64,000 nt of DNA from an uncultured Clostridia bacterium (GCA_944388585.1 CALXJI010000004.1:1-64000); one strand, 5' to 3'. Positions 19,032-29,319 are shown, counted from the first letter of the stretch. Program-made: numbers and translations. The notes: generated by a model not told the origin, from the sequence alone.

Positions 19032-19093
19032 GCAATACTTATTAACATTTAAAATATGTGCTCACATTTTAATATACTACAATTAGTTTTTAA

Positions 19094-19900
19094 CTATATA
19101 AATTTAACTGTATCTTTTAAATCTTTTCTTTGACTGTGCATAGGATTTCCTATATAATCATCTGTAGCATAACCTAAAGGTATAAGACAATTTGGCTCTA
19201 TTCCATCTTCTAAGTCAAATTCCTGCTTTAATTTTTCATTATCAAACATAGCAATCCATATATTGTCTACTCCAACATTTGTAGCTTCTAACATCATATG
19301 AGTTGCAACTATGCAAGCATCAGTCTCATAACTTGAATAATCATTTTTTGTCCATGCAATATTTTTATTTCCACATACTATTAAAACAGTGTTTGCACCA
19401 TATCTGCAAGGAGTTACCCTATCTATTTTCTCTAGTCCTTCTTTAGACTGCACAACATATATCATTTGTGGTTGAATATTTTTAGCTGTTGGTGCAAGTC
19501 TACCAGCTTCTAAAATTTTATCTAATTTTTCTTTTGATATTTTTTCATCTTTAAATTTTCTTGTAGAAGTCCTTTTTCTTATAACTGTCTCAAAATCTGT
19601 ATTATCTTTTAGTACATTTGTATATTGCTCTACTTTCATCTTTAGCTCATATTTTTCCCTTAAAATAGCAATTTCTTTCATCATTTCTGTTTTATGATGA
19701 GCATCTAGTGCCTCTTTATTTTTCCAACAATCTATGAGTAGCACCGTTTCTGGATCATCTTTTGAAAAGAAATATTCATATCTAATATTTCCTTCCTCTG
19801 CTCTTATTTTTTCTACTATTCCCTCACTTATCATCTCATCTACAAATTTTTTTGCACTTCCATTTTTACCTGTATAATATATATTTACTATTAAACTCAT
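19094..19900 (-). CDS. Fusion of an antibiotic biosynthesis monooxygenase (ABM) domain and a nitroreductase
   Basis: Two domains are visible in 268 residues. Residues 1-95 form a ferredoxin-like ABM/Dabb-type domain (LIVNIYYTGKNGSAKKFVDEM, YEYFFSKDDPETVLLIDCWKN, LDAHHKTEMM; only fragments quoted). Residues about 102-268 are an FMN nitroreductase (IRKRTSTRKFKDEKIS, AGRLAPTAKNIQPQ, the ACIVATHMML helix and a CLIPLGYATD strand). The nitroreductase part is shorter than free-standing enzymes. Such fusions occur in anaerobic Firmicutes; the substrate is unknown, and a quinone or small-aromatic reductase is plausible. Confidence 0.85.
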   Translation of the reverse strand: MSLIVNIYYTGKNGSAKKFVDEMISEGIVEKIRAEEGNIRYEYFFSKDDPETVLLIDCWKNKEALDAHHKTEMMKEIAILREKYELKMKVEQYTNVLKDNTDFETVIRKRTSTRKFKDEKISKEKLDKILEAGRLAPTAKNIQPQMIYVVQSKEGLEKIDRVTPCRYGANTVLIVCGNKNIAWTKNDYSSYETDACIVATHMMLEATNVGVDNIWIAMFDNEKLKQEFDLEDGIEPNCLIPLGYATDDYIGNPMHSQRKDLKDTVKFI

Positions 19901-19981
19901 AAAACAACATCTCCTTAAAAAATTTAATACAAATATTTTTTATTATTTTATATAATTATTATATCAAATAGAAAGCAAATT

Positions 19982-20029
19982 AAAAAGTAGCAATAAAAAC
20001 TTACTAATTTAAATTTTTATTGCTACTTT
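19982..20029 (-). terminator. Intrinsic terminator after mgtE
   Basis: A perfect 16-bp stem (19984-19999 with 20014-20029) and a 14-base loop, just after the mgtE stop at 20045, with A/T flanks on both sides. Confidence 0.75.
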
Positions 20030-20044
20030 ATAATTATTATTTTA

Positions 20045-21394
20045 TTAAATATGCATAATTGCTACAGCAATGTTAAAAAATACTAAAACTGAACATGTAT
20101 CTAATATTGTTGAAATTAGTGGTGCTGCCATTATAGCTGGATCAAGTTTTAATTTTTTGCAAATAAGTGGTAACATTGAACCTAAACTCTTAGATATCAT
20201 AATAGTAACAACAAGTGTAAGTCCAACAACTACAGCAAGTTGTAAATCATTATACTGAATTACTATTCTAATTCCATTTACAATTGCCATTATTATTCCT
20301 ACAATAACTGCAACTCTTATTTCTTTCCACCATACTTTTAAAAAGTCTTTTGTCTTTATCTCATCTACTGCAATACCACGAATTACAAGAGTAGAAGACT
20401 GTGAACCACAATTTCCTCCTGTTCCCATAATCATTGGTATAAAAGATACAAGTATTGGTAAAGCTGCAAAAGCCTGTTCATAATGTGTTATAACAGCTCC
20501 AGTTACAATAGAAGAAAACATCAAAAAAAGTAGCCAAACTATTCTATTTTTAGCATGTATAAGCACTGGTGTTTTATAATATCCATCCTCATTAGGAGAA
20601 ATAGCTGCCATTTTTTCAAAGTCTTCAGATGCTTCTTCCTTCATTACATCAATGGCATCATCAACTGTTACAATACCTACAAGTCTTCCTTCCTTATCTA
20701 CAACAGGAAGTGCAACATAGTCATATTTATCAAAAATTCTTGCAACATCTTCTTTATCATCAAGTGTATTAACTGTAATTACATTAGTATCCATTAATTC
20801 AGTTAATTTTTGGTTTCTTTCAGCTACTAGTAAGTTTTTTATATCAATTACACCAAGTAGTTTTCTGTTTTTATCTAATACATAACAATTATATACAGTT
20901 TCTTTTTTTAGTCCTATTTTTTTAATTTTTTCAAAAGCTTGCTCAACTGTCATATTTTCTTTTAAATCAACAAACTCAGTTGTCATTATACTTCCAGCAC
21001 TATCATCTGGATAATTTAATATTTCATTTATAATTTTTCTATCTTTATCACTAACATTTCTTAAAATACGCTTTACAACATTTGAAGGCATCTCTTCTAT
21101 CATATCTACAGTATCATCTATAAATAGCTTATCTATTACATTTTTAAGCTCAACATCTGTAAAAGAATTTATAAGCCTCTCTTGCATATCTGGATCAAGC
21201 TCTGCAAATATCTCCGCCGCTCTTTCTTTATTTAATAATCTAAACACAATTAATACATCTTCATCATCGATTTCTTCAAAAATACTCGGGAAATCAGCAC
21301 CATTTATCCTTTCCAAGTATTTTTTTAATTCATTAAACTTTTTTTGTTCTATTAACTCTAGAACTTTTTCTACTTCAAAATTGTTTTCTAACAT
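20045..21394 (-). CDS. mgtE: Magnesium transporter MgtE
   Basis: MgtE is a homodimeric Mg2+ channel of the cell membrane gated by its cytosolic part. All domains are present in 449 residues: the superhelical N-domain (about 1-125, with repeated FAELDPDMQERLI-type helices), a CBS pair (about 126-250, DSAGSIMTTEFVDL and VDKEGRLVGIVTVDDAIDV) and a five-helix membrane domain from about 280, including the pore segment PMIMGTGGNCGSQSS. The start is preceded by an AGGTGGG-type site. Its leader folds into hairpins (see the entry at 21430). Confidence 0.96.
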   Translation of the reverse strand: MLENNFEVEKVLELIEQKKFNELKKYLERINGADFPSIFEEIDDEDVLIVFRLLNKERAAEIFAELDPDMQERLINSFTDVELKNVIDKLFIDDTVDMIEEMPSNVVKRILRNVSDKDRKIINEILNYPDDSAGSIMTTEFVDLKENMTVEQAFEKIKKIGLKKETVYNCYVLDKNRKLLGVIDIKNLLVAERNQKLTELMDTNVITVNTLDDKEDVARIFDKYDYVALPVVDKEGRLVGIVTVDDAIDVMKEEASEDFEKMAAISPNEDGYYKTPVLIHAKNRIVWLLFLMFSSIVTGAVITHYEQAFAALPILVSFIPMIMGTGGNCGSQSSTLVIRGIAVDEIKTKDFLKVWWKEIRVAVIVGIIMAIVNGIRIVIQYNDLQLAVVVGLTLVVTIMISKSLGSMLPLICKKLKLDPAIMAAPLISTILDTCSVLVFFNIAVAIMHI

Positions 21395-21429
21395 AATACT
21401 GATCCCACCTTTCTTTTAAATAAATTTAC

Positions 21430-21488
21430 AGTAATAAAAAAAGACTATATTTTAAATAGTCCTTATATTACTTTGTAGATTATCTAAT
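21430..21488 (-). promoter_or_regulatory. Structured mgtE 5' leader, possible attenuator
   Basis: On the minus strand the roughly 100-nt leader contains a short hairpin (GTAGATTAGATAATCTAC at 21475-21492) and then a long one: outer arms AGTAATA/TATTACT and inner arms AAGGACTAT/ATAGTCTTT, the latter running into seven T. The inner stem plus T-run looks like an intrinsic terminator and could be a premature-termination switch. It is too short for an M-box or ykoY-type riboswitch. Confidence 0.5.
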
Positions 21489-21498
21489 CTACATTAAT

Positions 21499-21527
21499 AT
21501 TATACCATAATCTAAAAAAATTGACAA
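21499..21527 (-). promoter_or_regulatory. mgtE promoter
   Basis: TTGTCA (21522-21527) and TATAAT (21499-21504) on the minus strand with an exact 17-bp spacer, about 100 bp before the mgtE start. Confidence 0.75.
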
Positions 21528-21619
21528 CAAAATTTTGCAAATAATTTGCAAAAACAGACTACTAACATAAACATTAATAGCCGTTTATGCAAATATTATT
21601 ATATGATTAATCTATTTAT

Positions 21620-22343
21620 TTACTTTTTTATTATAATACACATAGCTTTATCATTTTTACTAGCAATTCCAAACAATTTCTTAGACTGTAAAAAACATCC
21701 ACCACCACAAGAAAATAAAGCATCACATTTCAAGCACTCTGTTTCGTTTAAAGGATTAAATTCTCTGTAATAATGCAATTTTTCATAATTCATTATATTA
21801 TTAAAGTCAAAATTATAAATATTATCTATTGTCGAATCATCATTTTTAAACTCACCATGATATATACATATATCAGCATTAGGCTTATCTACAACCTGAT
21901 TTACTCCTGCTGCTAAACATCCAAAATATTTAAAATTTTTATTAACAATAACATTAATTTTGCTTTGAATAGAACTCTCTACGCATTCATTTAAAATATC
22001 ATTTGATTTACATATGAATTCAGTAGCTCTTTCGTAATAATCTCTCCATTTGTCGTACTTCCAAGTAAAATGTAATGAGTTATAAGATATATTTTTAACG
22101 TTTATTTCTTTTAGCCAAGATAATATTAATTCTTGATTATTAATAATTTGATCAGTTAAAGTAATTGATAATCCAAATTTACAATTTTTATTTTTTAATT
22201 TAATGCTCTCCTGTAACATTAAATTCCTTTATTTTATTAAGCTTTATTTTATCGACAAATATAATATTCATATATAAATTATTATAAATAGCATACTCAT
22301 TATCATAAAGTTCAATTTCTTTGTAAAATTTAGATATTATCAT
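21620..22343 (-). pseudogene. Radical SAM/SPASM peptide maturase, internally deleted remnant
   Basis: From an ATG at 22343 with AGGTG upstream, about 47 codons read a maturase-like N-terminus (MIISKFYKEIELYDNEYAIY) and stop at about 22200. In the +1 frame the sequence then continues to 21620 as the second half of a maturase: end of the TIM barrel (LSWLKEINVKNISYN), a linker, and a C-terminal SPASM cluster (CLKCDALFSCGGGCFLQSK and a final Cys). The radical SAM CxxxCxxC core and about 150 residues around it are missing. Intact relatives are about 400-450 residues. The protein cannot catalyse SAM chemistry, and no precursor peptide gene is evident beside it. Confidence 0.75.
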
Positions 22344-22376
22344 ATAATTCATCACCTATTTTATTATAGCTTTATA

Positions 22377-23357
22377 TTATCTTCCTAATCCCATCTCTAG
22401 TTTCATAGCTTCATATTTTCTTTTAGCAATTTCTCTTGTTTTTCTTATGCCATCATCTAAAATTTTGTCTATTTGATTACTTTTCATAATTTCATCGTAT
22501 TTATTTTGAATTTTAGATATTTCATTAATTACAACATCAGCTACAGACTTTTTAAAATCGCCATAATTACATGAATTAAATTCTTCTTCAATTTCAGATA
22601 TATTCTTATGAGTAAAAACTGAATATATATTTATTAAATTCGAAATACCAGGTTTATTATCTGGGTCAAACCTCACTATAGATTCACTATCTGTTACTGC
22701 ACTCATTATCTTCTTTCTAATCAAATCTATATTATCTAATAGTCTAATTACACCATTTTGATTTTCACTAGATTTACTCATTTTATGATAAGGATCTTGT
22801 AAATCCATTATTTTTGTTCCAACCTCACTTATTAACGCATCTGGTAATTTAAAAATTTTTCCATACTTTTTATTAAATCTATCAGCGATATCTCTAGCTA
22901 TCTCAACATGTTGTTTTTGATCAATTCCAACTGGAACATAATCAACGTCATAAATAAGTATATCTGCAGCCATTAATACTGGATATGTAAACAATCCAGA
23001 ACTAAAATTTGTATTCTTTTTGCTTTTATCTTTAAATTGAGTCATCCTTGATAATTCACCAAAATAAGTATTACATTCTAGCATCCAAGAAACATTAGTA
23101 TGATATTCATTTTCTGATTGAATAAATATAGTATTTTTATTGGGATCAATTCCACAAGCTAAATATAAAGCTAATAATTTTCTAATATTCTCTCTTAAAA
23201 TCTTTGGATCTTTAGGTATAGTAATTGAATGTAAATCTGCAACAAATATATATGAATCATATTTTTCCTGAAGTTCAACTATTTGTTTTATTGCTCCAAT
23301 ATAATTTCCTAAAGTTATCTCACCTGTTGGTTGTAAACCAGTTAAAATTCTTTTCAT
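22377..23357 (-). CDS. trpS: Tryptophanyl-tRNA synthetase
   Basis: This class Ic enzyme charges tRNA-Trp. With the start at 23357 it is 326 residues, the normal bacterial length, and begins RILTGLQPTGEITLGNYIGA, where LGNYIG is the HIGH-like motif. KMSKSSENQ is the KMSKS loop, and ILIYDVDYVPVGIDQKQHVE contributes the tryptophan pocket. The longer in-frame upstream reading is rejected because AAGGAG precedes this ATG and the extension would run through the glmM terminator. Confidence 0.96.
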   Translation of the reverse strand: MKRILTGLQPTGEITLGNYIGAIKQIVELQEKYDSYIFVADLHSITIPKDPKILRENIRKLLALYLACGIDPNKNTIFIQSENEYHTNVSWMLECNTYFGELSRMTQFKDKSKKNTNFSSGLFTYPVLMAADILIYDVDYVPVGIDQKQHVEIARDIADRFNKKYGKIFKLPDALISEVGTKIMDLQDPYHKMSKSSENQNGVIRLLDNIDLIRKKIMSAVTDSESIVRFDPDNKPGISNLINIYSVFTHKNISEIEEEFNSCNYGDFKKSVADVVINEISKIQNKYDEIMKSNQIDKILDDGIRKTREIAKRKYEAMKLEMGLGR

Positions 23358-23401
23358 ATTATTTTTTTCTCCTTTTTTGAAAGTTATTATATCATAATAA
23401 T

Positions 23402-23438
23402 AAAAAAAAAGAAACAGTTTTTTACTGTTTCTTTTTTT
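23402..23438 (-). terminator. Intrinsic terminator after glmM
   Basis: Stem AAAAAGAAACAGT with its complement, loop of about five bases, then a T-run on the minus strand, directly after the glmM stop at 23437. Confidence 0.85.
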
Positions 23439-24801
23439 ATTTAAGTCTTTCTTCAATTAAACTTGCAAGCTCATGTGCTCTTTTATCTAAAATATCTTGA
23501 TTTTCTCCTTCAATCATAACTCTAACTAGAGGCTCTGTTCCAGATGGTCTAATTAATACTCTTCCAGTATCAGCAAATTCTTTTTCTATTTCTTCTATTT
23601 TTGCCTTTATTACTTCATCTTCTAGATATTTATATTTTTTATCTCCTGACACCTTTGCATTAACAAGTACTTGTGGATATATAGTAACAATTGACGCAAG
23701 TTCACTTGCTTTCTTCTTTGATTTTAATAATATTTCTATTAACATTAAAGATGTTAATATTCCATCTCCTGTTGGATTATAATCTAAGAATATTATATGT
23801 CCTGATTGTTCTCCACCTAAATTATATCCATTTTCTAGCATACTCTCTAAAACATATCTATCTCCTACACTTGTTTGTACAAAATCTATTCCATTTTCTT
23901 TGCAATATTTTTTAAGTCCTAAATTGCTCATAACTGTTGCAACAAGTGTATCCTTTTTTAACATGTTATTATTTTTTAAATAATTTGATACAATTGCAAG
24001 TATTATATCTCCATCTAATATATTACCATTTTCGTCTACACATAGACATCTATCTCCATCACCGTCGTATGCAACACCTAAGTTAAATTTATTTTCTACA
24101 ACATATTTAGCCAAATTTTCTATATGAGTAGATCCACAATCTTTATTTATATTTATTCCATCAGGACAATTATTTATTACCTCATAATTAATTCCTAATG
24201 CTTTGAATACTTTTGGTGCTACTTTACTTGTTGCACCATTTGCAGTATCAATTACAACTTTAAAATTATCATCTAATACATCAAGTAACTTGTCTTCAAA
24301 TATTTTTCTAAAGAAAAATACATACTCTTCAAGTAAGTCTTCTCTATTTTCACTTACTCCTATTTTATCATTACATGCTGTAAGTTCTTCTAATTTACCA
24401 GACTCCATAACTTGCTCTATTTCTTCTTCTAAGCTATCTGGTATTTTCATTCCTTTATTACTAAAATATTTAACCCCATTAAATTCATAAGTATTATGTG
24501 ATGCAGAAATTACAACTGATGCATCCGCCTTAAATTTACGTGTTAAGTATGCAACTGCAGGTGTTGGCATAACACCTAATGTTTTTACATTTGCACCATA
24601 ACTTAAAAATCCAGCAATCATAGCACTTTCAATTAAAGTACCAGATATTCTTGTATCTCTTCCAATAAAAATAGTAGGTGTGTGATCAGTATGTTTAGAT
24701 AAAACATATGCTCCAGCTTTTGCTACTTTATATACAAGTTCTGGTGTAAGCTCTGTATTTGCAATTCTTCTTATTCCATCTGTTCCAAAATATTTTCTCA
24801 A
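23437..24801 (-). CDS. glmM: Phosphoglucosamine mutase
   Basis: GlmM converts glucosamine-6-phosphate to glucosamine-1-phosphate for peptidoglycan precursors. The 454 residues match the family. YFGTDGIRR starts the protein, the phosphoserine is Ser101 in VISASHNTYEFNG, the metal loop is DGDGDRC, and the C-terminal phosphate-binding RPSGTEPLVRVM is intact. It follows pflA by 20 bp, apparently as the last gene of that operon. Confidence 0.97.
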   Translation of the reverse strand: MRKYFGTDGIRRIANTELTPELVYKVAKAGAYVLSKHTDHTPTIFIGRDTRISGTLIESAMIAGFLSYGANVKTLGVMPTPAVAYLTRKFKADASVVISASHNTYEFNGVKYFSNKGMKIPDSLEEEIEQVMESGKLEELTACNDKIGVSENREDLLEEYVFFFRKIFEDKLLDVLDDNFKVVIDTANGATSKVAPKVFKALGINYEVINNCPDGININKDCGSTHIENLAKYVVENKFNLGVAYDGDGDRCLCVDENGNILDGDIILAIVSNYLKNNNMLKKDTLVATVMSNLGLKKYCKENGIDFVQTSVGDRYVLESMLENGYNLGGEQSGHIIFLDYNPTGDGILTSLMLIEILLKSKKKASELASIVTIYPQVLVNAKVSGDKKYKYLEDEVIKAKIEEIEKEFADTGRVLIRPSGTEPLVRVMIEGENQDILDKRAHELASLIEERLK

Positions 24802-24821
24802 AATAAACTACCTCCAATAAA

Positions 24822-25535
24822 TTACATATCAAAATCCATTATTCTTTTAGCTCTTTTTACATCTTCTTCACTTGCTGTTCTATACCCTAGCAAAGGATAT
24901 TTTAACTTTAAGTTTTCCCATTTAAATTTTCCTAAATCATGATATTTTAGTATTTCTACTTTTTCCACTCCATTTAATGTATGTATAAATTCAGACAATT
25001 TTTTTAAATCCGCTTCTACATCTGTTATAGTTGGAACAAGTACTTGCCTTATCCACATTTTTTTGCCATTATCACTTAAGTATCTAGCAAATTCTAACTC
25101 TCTTTTATTTGATACACCAACTAAATCTTTACAAATATCATCATTAATACATTTTATATCAAGTAGAAAGAGATCTGTCAAGTCTATTAACTCTTTTATT
25201 TCATCTGTAAGTGCAACATTACCAGATGTATCAATGCAAGTACTTATATTTTCTTTTTTTAATTTTTTAAATAATTCTATTAAAAATTTTGACTGAAGTA
25301 ATGGCTCTCCACCACTAATTGTTACACCACCATTTGGAGTTATGTAGTTTTTATATCTTAGTATTTTTTCAAATACCTCTTCTACATCATATTCTTCTCC
25401 ACCATGAATATCCCAAGTATCTCTATTTTGACAATATTTGCATTTTAAGTTGCATCCTTGCATAAATATAACATATCTAAGTCCTGGACCATCAACTGCA
25501 CCTAAACTTTCAAAAGAATGTATTCTCCCCTTCAT
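24822..25535 (-). CDS. pflA: Pyruvate formate-lyase-activating enzyme
   Basis: PflA is a radical SAM enzyme that makes the glycyl radical on PflB. The 237-residue protein has the family start RIHSFESLGAVDGPGLRYV and the iron-sulfur cysteines 28, 32 and 35 (CNLKCKYC), followed by GGVTISGGEPLLQ. The ATG at 25535 is chosen because GGAGG lies just upstream; the longer form would overlap pflB. It is 13 bp after pflB. Confidence 0.96.
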   Translation of the reverse strand: MKGRIHSFESLGAVDGPGLRYVIFMQGCNLKCKYCQNRDTWDIHGGEEYDVEEVFEKILRYKNYITPNGGVTISGGEPLLQSKFLIELFKKLKKENISTCIDTSGNVALTDEIKELIDLTDLFLLDIKCINDDICKDLVGVSNKRELEFARYLSDNGKKMWIRQVLVPTITDVEADLKKLSEFIHTLNGVEKVEILKYHDLGKFKWENLKLKYPLLGYRTASEEDVKRAKRIMDFDM

Positions 25536-25548
25536 TGCTCCTCCAATT

Positions 25549-27783
25549 TTAAAATTTTTCATGTATAGTTCTATTTATAACATCTAATTGTTGTTCTCTT
25601 GTTAATTTTACAAAATTAACTGCATATCCAGAAACACGTATAGTAAGTTGTGGGTATTTTTCTGGATGCTCCATAGCATCTTCAAGTAATGCTCTGTCAA
25701 AAACATTAACATTTATATGATGTCCTGTTTGTTTAAAGTATCCATCTAGTAAATTAACTAAGTTTTTAACCTGTGTATCTCCATTGTCTCCTAAAGTAGA
25801 TGGAGTAATTGAAAATGTATATGATATACCATCTTCTGAATATTCATATGGAAGTTTTGCTATTGAATTCATTACAGCAACTGCACCATTAGTGTCTCTT
25901 CCATGTAATGGATTTGCCCCAGGTCCAAATGGTTCTCCACTTCTTCTTCCATCTGGTGTATTTCCAGTAGCTTTACCATATACAACATTTGATGTAATTG
26001 TAAGGATAGATAAAGTATGTTTTGATTCTCTATATGTGATATGTTTTTGAAGTTTTCTCATAAATTGCTTTACTATATTTACTGCAATTTCATCTACTCT
26101 ATCATCATCATTTCCAAATTTTGGAAAATCCCCTTCTACGCTATAATCTACTGCAAGACCACTCTCATCACGAATAACTTTTACCTTTGCATATTTTATA
26201 GCAGATAAAGAATCTGCAACTACAGAAAGACCAGCTATTCCACATGCCATTGTTCTTAATATATCTTTATCATGAAGAGCCATCTCTAATGCTTCATATG
26301 AATATTTATCATGCATATAATGTATTGCATTTAAAGCTTTAATATATATTTTTGCCACATACTCCATCATTTGATCAAATTTTTCAATTACTTCATCATA
26401 ATCTAAATATTCAGATGTAATAGGTTCATATCTAGGTGTGATTTGTTTTCCACTTTTTTCATCTCTACCACCATTTATAGCATATAAAAGTGTTTTAGCT
26501 AAGTTTGCTCTTGCTCCAAAAAATTGCATTTGTTTTCCTATCTTCATTGCAGAAACACAACAAGCTATACCATAATCATCTCCTAGAGTCTCTCTCATTA
26601 AATCATCGTTTTCATATTGAATAGATGAAGTTTTTATAGAAATTTTTGCTGTATATTTTTTGAAGTTTTCAGGTAAATTTTTAGACCATAATACAGTTAA
26701 ATTTGGCTCTGGTGCAGGTCCTAAATTTACTAATGTATGTAGCACTCTGTATGAATTTTTAGTTACAAGTGTTCTTCCATCTATTCCCATTCCACCAATA
26801 CTTTCTGTTACCCATACAGGATCTCCACTAAATAGCTCATTATATTCTGGTGTACGTAAAAATCTAATCATACGTAACTTCATAACAAAATGATCCATAA
26901 GCTCTTGAGCTTCTCTTTCTGTAAGTGTACCATTTTCTAAATCTCTTTGAATATATATATCTAAGAAAGTAGATGTTCTACCAATACTCATAGCAGCACC
27001 ATTTTGATCTTTAGTTGCAGCTAAATATGCAAAATATAACCATTGTATTGCCTCTTTAGCATTTTGTGCTGGTACAGATATATCATACCCATATCTTAAA
27101 GCCATTTTCTTTAAATCTTGTAAAGCTTGTATTTGATCATATATTTCTTCACGTTCTCTAATTACTTTTTCTGTAAATTCATCTACATTTAAAATTTCAA
27201 GTTCTGTTTTCTTTTCTTCGATTAAAACATCTACACCATATAGTGCAACTCTTCTATAGTCTCCAATTATTCTTCCACGTCCATATCCATCTGGAAGACC
27301 AGTAAGTAAGTGAGCACTTCTTGCAGCTCTTATATCTGGTGTATAAACACTAAATACTCCATCATTATGTGTTTTTCTTAAATTATGATATATATAATCT
27401 GTTTCTTTATCTACTTCATAACCATATGCTTCACATGATTTTTCAACAATCCTAATTCCACCATTTGGCATAATAGCTCTTTTAAGTGGAGCATCAGTTT
27501 GAAGACCTACAATTTGTTCTAAATTTTTGTCTATATATCCCGCATCATATGCATTTACTGCTGAAGGAGTTTTTGTATCAACATCCAATACTCCTTTTTT
27601 TCTTTCTTTTTCATAAAGTTTTAACACTTTATCCCACAACTTTTTTGTTTTTTCTGTTGTTCCTTCTAAGAAAGAATCATCTCCTTCATAAGGGGTATAA
27701 TTTTTTTGAATAAACCCTCTTACATCAATTTCTTTTGTCCATTCTCCAGATTTATCAAAACCTGTCCATTGTTTAAAATCCAT
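25549..27783 (-). CDS. pflB: Formate C-acetyltransferase (pyruvate formate-lyase)
   Basis: PflB splits pyruvate with CoA into acetyl-CoA and formate under anoxic conditions. The 744 residues match the family. The active-site cysteine pair is in [16 protein letters not shown] and the glycyl radical site is [12 protein letters not shown] near the C-terminus, with the pyruvate-binding region [19 protein letters not shown] (partly quoted). The start at 27783 is set by AGGAGG five bases upstream, so the 21 extra in-frame residues before it are not part of the protein. Its presence indicates mixed-acid type anaerobic metabolism. Confidence 0.97.
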   Translation of the reverse strand: MDFKQWTGFDKSGEWTKEIDVRGFIQKNYTPYEGDDSFLEGTTEKTKKLWDKVLKLYEKERKKGVLDVDTKTPSAVNAYDAGYIDKNLEQIVGLQTDAPLKRAIMPNGGIRIVEKSCEAYGYEVDKETDYIYHNLRKTHNDGVFSVYTPDIRAARSAHLLTGLPDGYGRGRIIGDYRRVALYGVDVLIEEKKTELEILNVDEFTEKVIREREEIYDQIQALQDLKKMALRYGYDISVPAQNAKEAIQWLYFAYLAATKDQNGAAMSIGRTSTFLDIYIQRDLENGTLTEREAQELMDHFVMKLRMIRFLRTPEYNELFSGDPVWVTESIGGMGIDGRTLVTKNSYRVLHTLVNLGPAPEPNLTVLWSKNLPENFKKYTAKISIKTSSIQYENDDLMRETLGDDYGIACCVSAMKIGKQMQFFGARANLAKTLLYAINGGRDEKSGKQITPRYEPITSEYLDYDEVIEKFDQMMEYVAKIYIKALNAIHYMHDKYSYEALEMALHDKDILRTMACGIAGLSVVADSLSAIKYAKVKVIRDESGLAVDYSVEGDFPKFGNDDDRVDEIAVNIVKQFMRKLQKHITYRESKHTLSILTITSNVVYGKATGNTPDGRRSGEPFGPGANPLHGRDTNGAVAVMNSIAKLPYEYSEDGISYTFSITPSTLGDNGDTQVKNLVNLLDGYFKQTGHHINVNVFDRALLEDAMEHPEKYPQLTIRVSGYAVNFVKLTREQQLDVINRTIHEKF

Positions 27784-27814
27784 AAATACCTCCTCATATT
27801 TTTTACCATACACT

Positions 27815-27843
27815 ATAATACCATACCAAAAACTTTTTTTCAA
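27815..27843 (-). promoter_or_regulatory. pflB promoter
   Basis: TTGAAA (27838-27843) and TATTAT (27815-27820) on the minus strand with a 17-bp spacer, about 32 bp before the pflB start. Confidence 0.65.
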
Positions 27844-27920
27844 CAAATTTTATATTATATTTTATATAATATAAAAATTATTTTCATATATATTTTGTGC
27901 AAATTTATTTAAATTATTTT

Positions 27921-28652
27921 TTATTTTTTTAACACATCCATTGCCTCTTTTGTATTTTTATCCATTTTAGTTGATATAAAAATAGCTAAAGCTGTAATTA
28001 TAATTGTTACCACATAAACTATAATCATTGATTTAAAATTTCCAGATGCAATATTTGCTCCCGCAAGTGTTGATGATATAACAGATGGAAATCTTACAAA
28101 AGTCGAAATAAGTATAAATTTTATAGGATTTATTGGCAAAATCGCACCTATATATGTTAACAAATCTTTAGGAGTTCCTGGAATTAGAAATAATATAATC
28201 ATTAAAATTTCTATTTTTTTAGCATTTTTAAATACTTTGCTATTTTTAATTTTTTTTATTTTCTCTTCATCCCATACATTATTTATTAGTTTTTCTCCAA
28301 ATTTTCTAGTAATTACAACTATGAAAGTAGTAATTAAAAATACACTAAAAAATATAAATATAGTTCCCCATAAAGGTCCATAACACATACCAGCTAAAAC
28401 CTCTAATGGTTCACCTGGTAATACTACAAAAAATATTTGTGCAAATTGTAATCCAAAAAGAATTAATGCACCCAAAAATCCCATACTATCTATTTTCTCT
28501 TTAAATTCAATTTGTCCTTGTGTTGTGGTAATATTTTTCATAAGTGGAAAAAGCCACAAAACAACACCAACAAAAACTAAAATTACTAATGCTAACAATA
28601 TATATTTAATTATCTTTTTCTTTTCTTTATTTTTTAAGTTATTCTTTTTCAT
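27921..28652 (-). CDS. TVP38/TMEM64-family (VTT domain) membrane protein
   Basis: The 243-residue integral membrane protein has an N-terminal basic stretch, a first membrane segment (about residues 18-38), then the VTT/DedA-like core with FFVVLPGEPLEVLAGMCYG, a re-entrant type loop, and FLIPGTPKDLLTYIGA, which are the conserved motifs of the TVP38 family. These proteins are implicated in membrane lipid scrambling or ion-linked functions, but the role is not settled. The ATG at 28652 follows GAGGT. Confidence 0.88.
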   Translation of the reverse strand: MKKNNLKNKEKKKIIKYILLALVILVFVGVVLWLFPLMKNITTTQGQIEFKEKIDSMGFLGALILFGLQFAQIFFVVLPGEPLEVLAGMCYGPLWGTIFIFFSVFLITTFIVVITRKFGEKLINNVWDEEKIKKIKNSKVFKNAKKIEILMIILFLIPGTPKDLLTYIGAILPINPIKFILISTFVRFPSVISSTLAGANIASGNFKSMIIVYVVTIIITALAIFISTKMDKNTKEAMDVLKK

Positions 28653-28690
28653 AATATACCTCAATTAACATTAATAATTATATCATACAC

Positions 28691-28727
28691 AAAAAAAATG
28701 ATAAATAGTAAAACTACTTATCATTTT
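28691..28727 (-). terminator. Intrinsic terminator after rubrerythrin
   Basis: A 15-bp stem (28695-28709 with 28713-28727, one G-U pair) followed by eight T on the minus strand. Confidence 0.8.
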
Positions 28728-28733
28728 ATATTA

Positions 28734-29273
28734 TTAATAATTTTCTGCTTTTATTTCAAAATATGCTTGTGGATGTGAACATACTGGACAAACAGCTGGA
28801 GCAGTTTTTCCTACATGAATGTGTCCACAATTTCTACATTTCCATACTTTTACTTCGCCACAATCAAAAACTTTTCCTTCTTTTACATTATCTAATAATT
28901 TAAGATATCTTTCTTCATGTTCTTTTTCTATTTTTCCTACTGCTTCAAATAGATATGCAATTCTATCAAATCCTTCTTCTTTAGCTTCTTTTGCCATTTT
29001 ATCATACATATCAGTCCATTCGTAATTTTCTCCTTCAGCAGCAGCTTTTAAATTTTCAACAGTAGTTGGTATATCTCCACCATTTAAAAGTTTAAACCAC
29101 ATTTTTGCATGTTCTTTTTCATTATCTGCAGTCTCTTGGAATATAGCAGCAATTTGCTCATATCCTTCTTTTTTTGCTTTAGATGCAAAATAAGTATATT
29201 TGTTTCTTGCTTGTGATTCTCCTGCAAAAGCAGTCATTAAATTTTGTTCTGTTTTTGAACCTTTTAATTCCAT
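28734..29273 (-). CDS. Rubrerythrin
   Basis: Rubrerythrin detoxifies hydrogen peroxide in anaerobes. The 179 residues show the four-helix ferritin-like diiron domain ([18 protein letters not shown], two EKEH motifs at EKEHAKMWF and EKEHEERYL) and a C-terminal rubredoxin-type domain with [10 protein letters not shown] and [12 protein letters not shown]. The ATG at 29273 has GGAGG 8 bases upstream. The gene stands alone between a promoter (29320-29348) and a terminator. Confidence 0.96.
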   Translation of the reverse strand: MELKGSKTEQNLMTAFAGESQARNKYTYFASKAKKEGYEQIAAIFQETADNEKEHAKMWFKLLNGGDIPTTVENLKAAAEGENYEWTDMYDKMAKEAKEEGFDRIAYLFEAVGKIEKEHEERYLKLLDNVKEGKVFDCGEVKVWKCRNCGHIHVGKTAPAVCPVCSHPQAYFEIKAENY

Positions 29274-29319
29274 TACTATTTCCTCCTTCACAATAGGATA
29301 TATTCCTATTTTCTATCTT

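Noticed and set aside
21395..21527. M-box or ykoY-type riboswitch before mgtE
   Set aside because: The leader is only about 100 nt and lacks the multi-helix layout of either class; only simple hairpins are visible.
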